Shown one piece after another: positions 21,885 to 33,142 of a stretch of DNA of 64,000 nt. The stretch is from Cristatella mucedo (taxonomy: Eukaryota; Bryozoa; Phylactolaemata; Cristatellidae), in assembly GCA_009760855.2 (NCBI GenBank), contig WPIO01000008.1, positions 6,992,001 through 7,056,000 of the forward strand, read 5' to 3'. The position numbers and the translations under genes were made by a program. A model generated the notes under the pieces. That model did not search any database and was not told the origin of the DNA. It saw nothing but the letters and a program-made list of their open reading frames with translations. Within the stretch, counting starts at the first letter, position 1. Every line of letters begins with the position of its first letter.

Positions 21885-22272
21885 CATCTATTTATCATAG
21901 CATTTAGTGGGTCATGTAATTCGTCCTCTATGCTTATGCGTGCTGGCATTGTGCATGTTGTGGGCTTATGCATGCTGACTGTGCATACTGTGTGCTTATA
22001 CGTGCTGACACCGTGCATGCTTCCACTAGCTATTTTTGCATGCTGACCTGATGCATGTCACCTCTAACCATGTTATGCCTAGTATGTCACCTCTAACCAT
22101 GTTATGCTTGTTGTCAGAGAGCATGCTACCACTAACCATTTGAACATGCTTCCTTTGCAGCATATGTCAAGGGCCCGAGAGAGAAAGAGAGATCAATTTC
22201 TTAACACAATTTTTGGGGCTAGAAATAAATTAAGTTCTCTGAGGGCGACCTATCAAATGTATTATTATTAAT
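21885..22272 (+). mobile_element. LINE family A, 3' UTR fragment
   Basis: The block TTATCATAGCATTTAGTGGG opens it, followed by partly repeated 3' UTR units (GCTTATGCGTGCTG repeated, CCTCTAACCATGTTATGC twice), an altered hairpin and ATTATTATTAATATTA. The internal repetition suggests local duplication or slippage. Confidence 0.75.
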
Positions 22273-24795
22273 ATTACTGCTTAGTTCTTACAACAGATGC
22301 ACCCAATTATTCTCGACAGCTGTGCTTTCATATGGCTACTAGATTGACGTTAATATAGCTTATATGTTTTTCATCGGATCGCGAATACTGGGTGACTTGA
22401 GAAAACTCAATTTGAATTCCAACCATTTTTTTTACTAACACTGTCGCCGTTATTTGGTTGGATCGACCACTGCTCATCTCACTCCCTCACTGAGCACTTC
22501 TGCCTGATTTGAAATAGCAAAATCTTAATATTTAGTCATATTTAATAATATTCCTTGAAACGATTAGTAGTGATTCAAATTCGGAAGAACGAAAACTGAT
22601 TAAGATATCGTCTTACTGGACCGACTTAGGAGACATATAAAAAATCCAGCCGAAGCTTGGAAAGGCTAAATAAATGGGGGTGTGGCTGATCGCAATCGTC
22701 CGCGATTGTATTTCTTAAACCGCAGAGTATTAGTCGAATTAGTAAATTCTAGTTATCTTACAATCATGAGCCCATCATGTGTAATAGTTACTAACGGCTG
22801 GAATGTAACCAAGTTAACTGACGTAGTGCCATTGTAGCCGAGAGGTAGTCAAGATGTTGATTGTTGAAACGGATTACAAGAAGTAAGGAATAATTGCATA
22901 AGTAAGCAGCTGATAAGATACTTCTTGCAATGTGGGTTTTTGCTCTGGAAGTATAAGTAATAATTGTCTAATTAAGACTCAGCAAGAGCGTAAGGGGAGG
23001 GGCTACGGATGCTTAAATTTCCACGAGGACACTGCTGAAGCCGGGATGCTACTGTTTCATATCTGGATCGGTGGCTTCCACGCCAGGACGGAACTAAGCG
23101 GCAAGCGCAACGCTCGTAAGGATGTTTTTGTCTTAGTCGACATTCGCTGAATACCGATGAAGCTCTTAGCATTGGAATCGCAGCGGCGACTTGTATTGAT
23201 GCACAGAGATGTGTGCAATAGATGTAACATTAGCGAAGGCACGCGTGCCGACAGCGGAAGAAACAGCAACGAAAAGCGCTCAAGACTCACAATAAAAAAA
23301 ACTCCCTATCCGTAGCGTAGAGAAGTACTTGATAGCAACTTAAGGCCTCCGAAAGCATAAGCCTCAGGCACGTTCAAGTTTTTAGAGAAGCTTCTTTTCA
23401 AGTGGGCGATTTACGCTTTTCGAGGCGTGGCACCATGCAATTTTTTGCTGATATGAATAAGGGCATAGGAAAAGACCTCTTGAGCCTTTCACGTGACGCT
23501 TCAGGCTCTTGTAGTAGGGGTACAATTTAGTTTCATACAGATTTGAGTCCCGTGAGGCTTCTTGCCAGCTTTTATCTTATGCAGTGCTTTTGGCTTCTGC
23601 TAAAACGGGGAGCAGCGGTGCTTTTGATGGAACAACGAGTCGGTGGTCAGCAGCGTGCCTCTTGCTCGAACTTCAAAGTGTATCTCCACAGCGTGGCTGC
23701 CAATTGGTTAAGAGGGATCTAGAGAATCTTTCGGAGCAGGGAGCCTGGCAAAAAACCGTATGAGGTGTGTCCGGTAGGCGCTCCTTCAGTGCAGACATCA
23801 AAAAATTGTTTAGCCATTTTTTGTAGAAAGCCTGAAAACCCTTTCTAATTGACTCGCCAGCTGGGGAGCTGAATCGAAACCTACTTTCCTGAAAGGTTGC
23901 CATTTCTTTTCAAAAGAAGCTAATTATTTTTTATGGCGGTTGAGTTAATGCTGTCTGTGGCACAATTGAAGGGCATCGCTCGAGGTCTGTCGTCTTTATA
24001 TAGGCAACCGGGCATTGAAGGATGCATTTCTTCCGGTTCCCCTTCAGCGAACCAGCTTCAAGTCAGTCCCTATGTGGTGCGGGAGCCAGAAGTTTCCGAA
24101 ATCCTTGTCAATACTAGTAATAACAATCGGTCTGTGCCAGTAAAAATCGTCGGATACTCCCACCCTGCTTTGCATGGCGATCCTGAATGTCCGCTGACAA
24201 AGGTGATGAGCCATCCCTACTAAAGGCAATCTTGCAGGCCTTCCTCAAGGGAGCGAAACCCTTGAGAAACGAAAAATGTTTTTAATTAAAAATTTCCTTT
24301 CAATAATTTTATTATTAGATGAACTTAAAACCTGGTTTTTTGGAAAGTCTCTATTACAACAGATTCACTCGCCGGTGAAAACTAATGGGAAGATAGTCAG
24401 CGAGAATATAAATCCGAATTCCGAGATGCATCCTCAGTTGAAAATAACATTTTATTGGTACTTAAAAACGTAATAATTTAAATTTTACATATTCGCATTT
24501 AATAAATACAACTAATTACTCCTCCAACTCTGTTCGTGCCTTCGCCGTCTGGTTCTACCTTTCGCCTTCCGATTCGATCTTCATGAGCTCTTTAGGATGA
24601 ATTGCCAGTTTCCCTCTTCACCATGACACCAGGTAACAGGTTTCAATTTATTTAATTTTGTTCTTGAGTACCAAGTATGTTTTCCTAACCCATTTTGTTT
24701 AAAATAAATATAAATTGCTCCACAAAATGTTTCAACCAAATTAATAGCACTAGTCCATTTGTGGCTACAAGAATTACTTCAGAGGGCAATGCTAG
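22273..24795. other. Intergenic; no gene recognised
   Basis: Open frames at 22,932-23,150, 23,673-23,903 (minus) and 23,933-24,223 (plus, 96 codons) show no known domain, splice context or similarity to the repeats in this window. The last two may belong to a decayed element or an unrecognised gene. Confidence 0.35.
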
Positions 24796-24799
24796 TGGC

Positions 24800-24905
24800 A
24801 AGATAATAATAGTAATAATGCACTTGATAAAGCACTCTCAGAAACCTCAATCTCTTTCTAGGCGCTTTACATTTGCTGCAAAGGGAAACGCGATTGAATA
24901 GTGAG
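24800..24905 (-). mobile_element. LINE family A, 3' tail fragment
   Basis: AATAATAGTAATAATGCAC, GATAAAGCACTCTCAG, CAATCTCTTTCTAGGCGC and TTTACATTTGCTGCAAAGG: the complement of the family-A hairpin and start of the 3' UTR. Confidence 0.82.
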
Positions 24906-25217
24906 ATGTTGCAGATTGTCTTGACGTATGGCGACTAAGGCAGGGAGGTAGCTGGAGACTTTCAAATAGCAACATTTTGTATGGGACTCCAAGGCGGATT
25001 CACGAAGTGTCCCTGTTTTCTTTGCTGTGTCCCTGTTTTCTACGAGACAGCAGTGACGCTAAGGCGGACTATCACAAAAGGGAGTGGCCACATCGGTCCT
25101 CCGTAACAAAGAACATCAAGTGGAAGCCGCTGGTAGACCATCGGAAGGGAGAAAATAATGTGGCACGGCAGATGTTCGGGGGGGGACTATGTATGGGGAG
25201 GGGGCTTCGTTGAGAGC

Positions 25218-25325
25218 ACTCTGGTTTGGCACAGGGGTAAGTTGCTCTCCAGTGACGACCAAGATCGTGGGCTCGAACCACTGAATAGAGATTGGGTTTA
25301 CCCAGGGTGCTATAAAAATAAATTT
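25218..25325 (+). mobile_element. tRNA-headed SINE with a LINE-A-like tail, second copy
   Basis: TGGTTTGGCACAGGGGTAAG (A box), GTCGTGGGCTCGAACCACTG (B box), then directly TGAATAGAGATTGGGTTTAC and GGGTGCTATAAAAATAAATT. It has the same order of parts as the copy at 12,536, with a more diverged tail. Confidence 0.65.
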
Positions 25326-26139
25326 CATGTGTATTTAAAGCAGTTTGCAAAATAACAGCAAATCAAGAACATCTACATATTCCTAAACCTTTAATAATGG
25401 TAGTTGTTTGTCTTCAGTGTAAATACGTGTTAATTTGAATTCATTTGCTGTTCTTTTTGACTAAATTCGCGAGACATGCTCATCTGTCAGTTTTTTCATC
25501 GGAAATGGGTTAATTTCAAGTCCCGATCGGAAAACCAAAGTTTGCATGGGATGGTGGTAATTTTCGTTACTTCTGAGCTATAAGCAATTGAGTAATAACA
25601 CTTACTGTGGGGGTCCGATTGCTGTCTATGCGATTGTTGTCTGTCGGATATCGCTCTATCAGCCTAGTGCGACACGACATTGACATTCGGCGGTGGTACG
25701 GTCGAGTGTCAAGACAGCAACACCTCTAGTGAGACACCCAGAAAGCCATCGTCGTTCGAGGTCTTTTAGTGGCTGACCTTCAAGAGGGAGAGGCACCGTG
25801 GGGCGCCAGGCTTTTTTCTGATTATTCTTTATCCGAGTCGTTATTTTGAGGCATGGTATTCTGTAATGTCCGGTCAACGGTGAGTCAGTCGATTAGATGA
25901 AGCTTAAGGGCTTCACCGGGCACGATCAACCTTGACCAATGGTATAACAGACTTTGGGGAGGGGGTTCTCTCAGCAGGCAGTTGCACTGCCGATGTCACA
26001 TACAGCCTAGTTCACCACCCTCGATTTCTAGTCCAGTAGATTCTAATGAGTAACAGTTGGGCAACACCATACAGTTTTAGCGATTTAGCGAGCGACTAAT
26101 GAAAACAGTACAAATACTAAGTGATTTAACAGCCATTTT

Positions 26140-26285
26140 GGATAGTGGCAGAAGAGCCTTAAAGGCTATCGCCACCACTTGCAGTGGCAATTAAGGATCG
26201 CCCATCGCAGGATTCGAACCCGCGACCAAGGCAAAGAGATCGTGAAAAGCAACCACCTTACCTAGTGTGCCATCAAGGCCCACCG
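26140..26285 (-). mobile_element. tRNA-derived SINE (type 1)
   Basis: On the plus strand AGAAGAGCCTTAAAGGCTAT, GGATCGCCCATCGCAGGATT, the B-box complement GGATTCGAACCC and the A-box complement CACCTTACCTAGTGTGCCA follow in order, giving a nearly complete minus-strand copy. The terminal AAATGAGGCTGTT part is shortened. Confidence 0.75.
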
Positions 26286-26504
26286 ATGGTAGCTGCAGCA
26301 GCCAGCAGCAAAATCGCCAAAATCGCAACATGGATCAGTGAGTGATGATTAACCGATTCTGGTGAGGTCATTAGCACTCCCATATGGTTTCCATGAACTT
26401 GAAGCTACACTAGCCATCATCCTGAAGCACTAGATTTCCAAGCATAAACAGATTAAGAAACCTGCTAACTACTCAAAAAGTGCTGAAAATACAGGGAGCC
26501 TTTC

Positions 26505-26575
26505 ATTTCAGCAAATGTAAAACACCTAGAAAGAGATTGAGTTCTCTGAGGGCGCTTTATCAAGTGTATTATTAT
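26505..26575 (+). mobile_element. LINE family A, 3' hairpin and tail only
   Basis: CAGCAAATGTAAAACACCTA, then GAGATTGAGTTCTCTGAGGG, CGCTTTATCAAGTGT and ATTATTATT: a minimal family-A tail. Confidence 0.82.
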
Positions 26576-26918
26576 TTCGATGGCTCAGTGTACTCAAAAA
26601 ACATTTTCCATTAATATGATCCAAACCAGCTAGAACATTTGCCATGTGATTTCATATGCCGTGTTAGCAAGCCATACTATTACCACGACACAAGCATGGG
26701 GCGATATATAGCTACATCTTTCCCAGAAAATTGGCAGATGGCTACAGAAACCACTAAAGCAAACGTCAAGGAGTTATCTCCCTTAAGGGTGAGCCACTAA
26801 ATGCATCAGCAAAACAGACTCCACTTAAATCTGTAATGACTATGCTAGCTTAAAAATGTATTTACCAACGAAAAAAATACGTGCGATGACAAGGCATATG
26901 CAAGCCTTCCTGAACTAG

Positions 26919-26924
26919 TTTATT
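26919..26924 (-). terminator. Polyadenylation signal of the Ski2 helicase gene
   Basis: TTTATT on the plus strand is AATAAA on the minus strand, about 123 nt past the stop codon at 27,047-27,049. The position suits a short 3' UTR. Confidence 0.55.
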
Positions 26925-27046
26925 GCACATTTGCACGACTTTCACGCATTCAGCACAGACATTGCAAATCGAACACCATGAATACGACTGCAATATCTTG
27001 CTCATTGCTTAGGACGAACTTTTGGTAGGAGCAGAACGTAAAATAT

Positions 27047-29377
27047 TTACTGAGTGTACAGGCTTGCAGCAAATACAATATCCCTCTTGATCGCCCTAGA
27101 AGCATCTTCCATTTTTTGGACTAGTACAGGATCACCAATGACGTGAGCTGCAGTCTTGACATCACGAAGTGTCTCATCAAGACGCTGTATGCATCGAACA
27201 ATCAATCCCTCCTGCACGTCAGTTAACCTTGTGATTTCCGAGAATGGCTGTAAAAGTGTCAATGGTAGCCCTTGAGCACGAATGCAACATCACAACAAGG
27301 CGTGCAATTGAATTAAGGATCGTTGGGTAAGCCACCACAAGCACTGGAAACCAATGACAGCTGGAGAGCTGCACACAAGTTGTCTACAGCAGTGAGTTTG
27401 GTGGTCGAATCCAATGTGACCAAAAAGCAACTTCGGATTCGACAGCTGCATTACATGTGAGGCCAAGTTACTACCAAAATGCTTTTCAATCATAGTAGAT
27501 TTTTAACATGATAATTCTGGGTTAACCCGCTATCAATCCAGACCTCCGGCTTCAAATGCATCAAACATTACACGAGATCCAGAGTAAACTACAAGACTTG
27601 TGAAAAATAAATAACACACACGTAGAGAAACACCAGAAACAACATACACATTTAGGCAGCTGTTTGTTGTCAATAGGATCGACCCATATCCAGGTTGGTC
27701 ACCTACATTCTCCTTGTAAACCATGGATCGCCTGGGCAAATGGCAGTTCACGTGCGATGCATTAATGCACGGGTATTATCGAGGCAAACGACAGTGCGAT
27801 TGACTACCAGGCCTCAACAAAAGAGAGGGGACATGCCTTATTGGTAAATTGCAGTAGCTGGATAATTTAAAGGACGGACAAAACGTAGGAGCCTAAGTTG
27901 TTGATACGAGATCGTTCAGTATCACACAAAAAACTTGGGAAATCTGCCTACTCTACAGAGTGACTAATGCAGATCTAGCTTCGGCTAGCTTTTTGCCGAC
28001 CATGACGTGACTGAAAGCAATCGGCCGCCACAGACGACTGGCGTGCAGCAGTGGGCAAACTCAAGTAGGCAAAGTGCAGGAAAGACGATCACGACCAATG
28101 GCCAGCAACAGCAGCTGTGCAGCAGTAATCGGCACTTGCCATTCCTCGAGCCCACTCGAACACCACTTCCACTAGGCCAAAGTGCAGCTCGTCGACGTAA
28201 TCTTCCACGGCTATCTGAAGGCCACATTCCCTCTGAACGATGCCAATTTTGGTAGCCACTTGCTTGATGCGGTCCTTGCCCTGGGCGAAAACGAGAGACC
28301 TGTGTTGCAGCCGATAGCCGAGCAGCCAGTGCCGAATCGGCACGTTGCGCCGGCGGCCCACGGCGCCCTCTTCCTGTCAAGCCGCCAGCTCAACAAACTG
28401 GTCATGCGCCCAGCAGCCAAAGCATTGTCAGACGAGCAAAACCGAAGGCCACTGACTGGGAGGGACAGCTCGATCGGTGCACATCAGGCTGCTGTGGGAA
28501 AGAGGAGCACGGGAGGGGGAAGGGCGAGCGGGGAGGCCGAGCCGGAAGGGCAAGTGCGAGAGTGAGCGGCTTCAGCATACTTTGGCGAGCGACGGAACGA
28601 GGTTCGGCTCGGAGCAGTTCTTTTGCTCGAACACGAAGCAAGACAGCAGAGCGGCGATGTCCGTGTGATGCAGGTCCGACAGGACGTTCTCAAACAGCAG
28701 CTCGGTGATGGGCACTTCCTGGTGGTTGATGTAGCCAGCGACGCGGCCCTGCAAGACGAGACGAGACAGATGCAGCCAGTGAGAGCAGCATCACCGCACC
28801 GACGAGGCGACGCTCGGTTGCGTAGGTCGGCGAGTGCTCATCTCCCAGGCGTACCTTCAGCTGCACGGTGCCGTTGTCGTCGAGGTAGTGCAACCGCCGC
28901 AGCACGGCCACGCGCTGCTCGTACTCGGGCAGCAGACGCAAGCTGTCCTCGGAGAGTAGGTACTGCAAGCGCGACAGCTCGCCCTCCAAGGTGAGCTGCT
29001 GCAGTGCCACGTCAAACTGCGCAGAGGACAGAGAGCCGGCTGCCGATCAGAGCTCGGCGGCGCCCCCACCGAGCATGCCAACATGCACACGTGCACAAAC
29101 GGGACAGCCACTGCACGGGGAGCACTTGCTCACGTGCACGTCCAGACTTGGGCAGTCGAGGCAGGCAAAAGCCAGCAGGCGCTTCCGAAGCGACTGAAGC
29201 TGTAGGCTGTGGCTCAATATGTCCATGTCGTGCAGGCTGAGGTCACGGACGAGGTCAAACTCAGGAAGTACGGCGGACACGGTGGCAGAGGTCGTGCCAA
29301 TTTGGGCGCACAGTGAGTCCAGAAGGCGCCGCAAGTCCTGAACGGCCGCGGTGAATGCCTGGCTTGCAGGTTCGTTT
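27047..29377 (-). CDS. SKIC2: Ski2 helicase, C-terminal helical domain (exons 20-24)
   Basis: Exons 29377-29134, 29016-28855, 28748-28581, 28280-28140 and 27247-27047. Landmarks: [103 protein letters not shown] and the terminal [11 protein letters not shown] that ends the family. Exon 23 ends in ATG followed by GCAAGT, so its intron is GC-AG. The exons at 28.1-29.4 kb are noticeably GC-rich. Confidence 0.96.
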
Positions 29378-32300
29378 CTAAAAGAAAAGTACGGCACAGA
29401 AGCTTGGTCACGCGACTTGATTCAACCTGCATTAAAAAAAAGCAGAAGAAGCAGTGGGACGACGGTGAAACAAAGCAACCACAGAGTAAGACGACCAAGG
29501 CTACCATGACAACGGGTGCATTGCGAAGCGCTGGGGGAACAGCACACGGCTCACAGCTATTGCTTGAACTGCCGTGGAAGTCGGCGGCTAAGCCAAAAAT
29601 CGACGCCATCCGGCGGCACTGCACACGGGTCCTGTACAAAGCAATAGGATATAGCCTAGAGCCAGCAAGCACCGTGCAGATCGAGGTGATTGCCGATATC
29701 TTGCCAAGTCTATTGCCTGAAACCTGTGGCACTTGCAGGCAGTGGGGACAGTGAAGAGGGGCCCAATTGCTAAAAGAGCTACAGTGATCGAGTCAAACTG
29801 TGGACACTAGACGAAACTGTCATGATGACTCAAGTCTGCTAAGGCCTTGCTCCTTCATACCTAGCAAACTGACGCACCAGCAGCATCCCCATGTCTTCAT
29901 CATACTCTAAGCTACTAGCCGTAACTTCACATTGCGAGCAGATTGCTGGCAATGGGTGTGCCGCTCAGAAGGCCCCAGATTGTACAGCTTCCTTTAGGCC
30001 AATTCTGGTGCCGATTCTTGCACTTCATTGCCTGCTGTAATTTGTTGCTTATTCTTTGCTATGATTCCCACTTTTCACTTAGCTAACCACAGTCCCATAG
30101 TTAAGCGAAAGCTGCACATGCCTTTTAAAATGCACTGGAAAACTCTCCGTCGTAACACTCACACGGTCTTTGCAGCTTTGTAGTTACAGCAAGGTATGCA
30201 TATACTCAGTAGCAGTGTAGGGGCCACCGAGTGTGCCAGCCTCCCGCGTTGTCATGGCGTTGCCAAATAGTTATCACGGCGATGGCCATTTATGAAATGC
30301 ACGAACCCGTGACTCGAAGCATACAAAAGCATAAAGACAAATGTGCAGACACGCCTCGCTACGTAATAACAAGCCACGATCGATGCAGCTACGTCGACAG
30401 AGAGGTGCAGTGCTGAGCAGCTGACAGGGCAGTCCACACCAAGAGCCGTCGCACGCAGAGCCACCCACGTGCCTGTATTTCGGCATCTGCCTGCGTCGGT
30501 GGTCTTCCAGCACCTGGTCACCGCTGATTCGAAGGGTGCGCTGCGACACGTAAGCAAACGCACCGGGATCGATGCCTTCTACGACAAAGGCCGCAGGGCT
30601 GGCGCCACTTTGCCGCTGTCTGTCCGCAGCTGCCGACACGTCCGGTTTCGAAGCGAGCCAAGCAAAGTCGGAAGCCGCGAGGTCACGAACGGCGGTGAAT
30701 GCGGCCGACGCCATATTGCTGCCGGCAGTGACCGCAGCAGCAGCATCCAGGTGCTGGCCGCCGGTGGGGTGACCCTTGGCGCTTGCCAAGCCAAGCGCCT
30801 CTTTCCAGTCCCTATCGCTCATGTGACCGTCGGAGAGCACCAGACAGGTATAGGAGCGCTCGCCCCTGGTCGACGTGGCCGAGGCCAGCGTCACGGCCAG
30901 CGCGTAGCGCCGTGAGCCGGACGTGGCAGCCTCCAGCACCACGACACGCCCGCACGTCAGAGCCTTGATATACTGAGTGTGACCAACGACGGACTTCTGC
31001 AAAGCGAGCGAGTGAGCGAGCTAGTCACTCCGGCACGCGGGGCCACGAAGTGCACGTGAACGCTGACAAACGGACAACGTGGTGGCATTGGGACTACCTG
31101 CATGGCCTGCCGCAGCTTGTAGTACTCTTGGCAGAGCAAGCAGTAGGTCTTCAAATCAGTGCCGCAGTAGTAACAATCTAGGAACGAAAGGTGGGCGGAC
31201 CGACCTGTCGAAGCGCAGACGAAACAAAGGCAGGCAGCCCGCCGCAAGAAAGATGGCAGCAGCGTGCATGCATGCCCACTGCCCAAGCCAGCAAGCTTAA
31301 AGCACATCTGAGCCTGTGCACGTCAGTGCACACAAGTCAAACTAACAAAGGCCGGCCGGAGAAAGCCAGCAGACGGATGAAACCAATAAGCCTCGAAGCG
31401 TGACCACCGAAGCAAAGCACAGCTTCGTTTACGGTGGGGGACGGCACTTCGAGTAGGATGGCCCACCTGAGCATGACAGGTGCAGCAAAATGTAGCATTG
31501 CATACATCCCGGCGCTGGTGACATGCCTGCACAGCCACAAGCTTAAGTGTACCTGTTACACAAGCACCGGTGATCCTGCATGAGCAAAAAACAGCAAAAT
31601 AATATGAGTACATAATGTGGACTCCCTTTGAAATTTCATCAATATTTGGCGAGAACCATAATTTCTTGCAAACGTCATCAGGTCTATCTTTAACAGTCTT
31701 AAAAAGAATTCCCCCTTAGCTGGGTAGTGAGTGCAAGTTGCTGTTGCAAATATGATTGACAATCCAGCCATTTGCTCATGCTAAAACACTTTTACTTCTT
31801 TTCAAGTTGATCATGCTCTGATGACTTTCTCGAATTCTCTGACGTTTGCAAAAGAATCTTCTTTCCTGCTAAGCTATGTGAAGAAAAGAAGTGGCTGATG
31901 TGCATGCTGATTAAACATGCCCATGGTTCAGAGCCAACATATGCCCAAGTATTTCGGCATTGCTAATTTTGAATTTGAAGTCTTTTAAAACTTAAAACAT
32001 GAAAAGGATTTTTCTAGGTTTGTCGCACTACGAAAATCAAGGATGCCTGTCGGGCTAAATTACCTTAAGAAAAGCCCTTCATTGTGCCATACCGTATTCC
32101 AACTGACTATTTACCTTCAAACCAGCGAAATATACTTTGCAGCAAACTTCAAGATTTATCTTAAGTGGCAGATGGATTGAATGTCACGTACAATGCACAT
32201 ATCTAAAGTTGTGTATGCAGGTGCATGAATAATAATGTGCTTATGCGTGCTGACCGTGTGCATGTCACCCCAACCATGTTATTCATGTTGTTTATCAACC

Positions 32301-33064
32301 ACGGTATTACTCACCATTCAATCGAGTTGAAAATACAGCATGTTTACACATGCACTATCTGTAAATACATAGAGCAAAGACAAAAACATAGACACACACA
32401 CACGCACTTACACACACACACTTACACACACACACTTACACACACACACTTACACACACACACTTACACACACACACTTACACACACACTTACACACACA
32501 CACTTACAGAGAGGTACAGGTGGATGAATTAGTAAACCTTACATCTGTACCGGGATGTACCGTGTGTGTATATAGCTGGATGCATAAAAATAAACAGGTG
32601 CATGCATATACATGCCATATGCTTGCACTTAATTACCAATATCGTGGGTTCGAGTCTTGCAGCAGGCAATTTCTTTATGCCTGGAGTAAGCAAGAACAAT
32701 AGCCACTCAAGCTCTACTGCTGCTATATAAATGAGGCTGTTGAATCAGTTTACCTATATTTTTTACTTTAGGCGCATACACATATAGAGTACATAAATAA
32801 TAATAATAATACACTTGAATAAGCACCCTCAGAGAACTCAATCTTTTTCTAGGCGCTTTCAATTTGCTACAATGGAAACACGATCGAATGGTGAAATACT
32901 GAAGAATATGTGGCTGTCAGCAACTGTGCTGCCAAGCAGCAATGTTCACATGTTCACATTTAAGAGAAAGAAGTGTCTCGGTGCCTCCTCAAGAGTTACC
33001 ACACTACTTATTTCTCTTAATAAAATAGGTCATTGTGGTTACACTGGTCTGATTTTGCCTAAGG

Positions 33065-33142
<78 letters not shown>

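Noticed and set aside
23673-24223. Two open frames of 76-96 codons that looked gene-like
   Set aside because: No recognised motif, no splice partners, and they sit on opposite strands; kept only as an unrecognised stretch.
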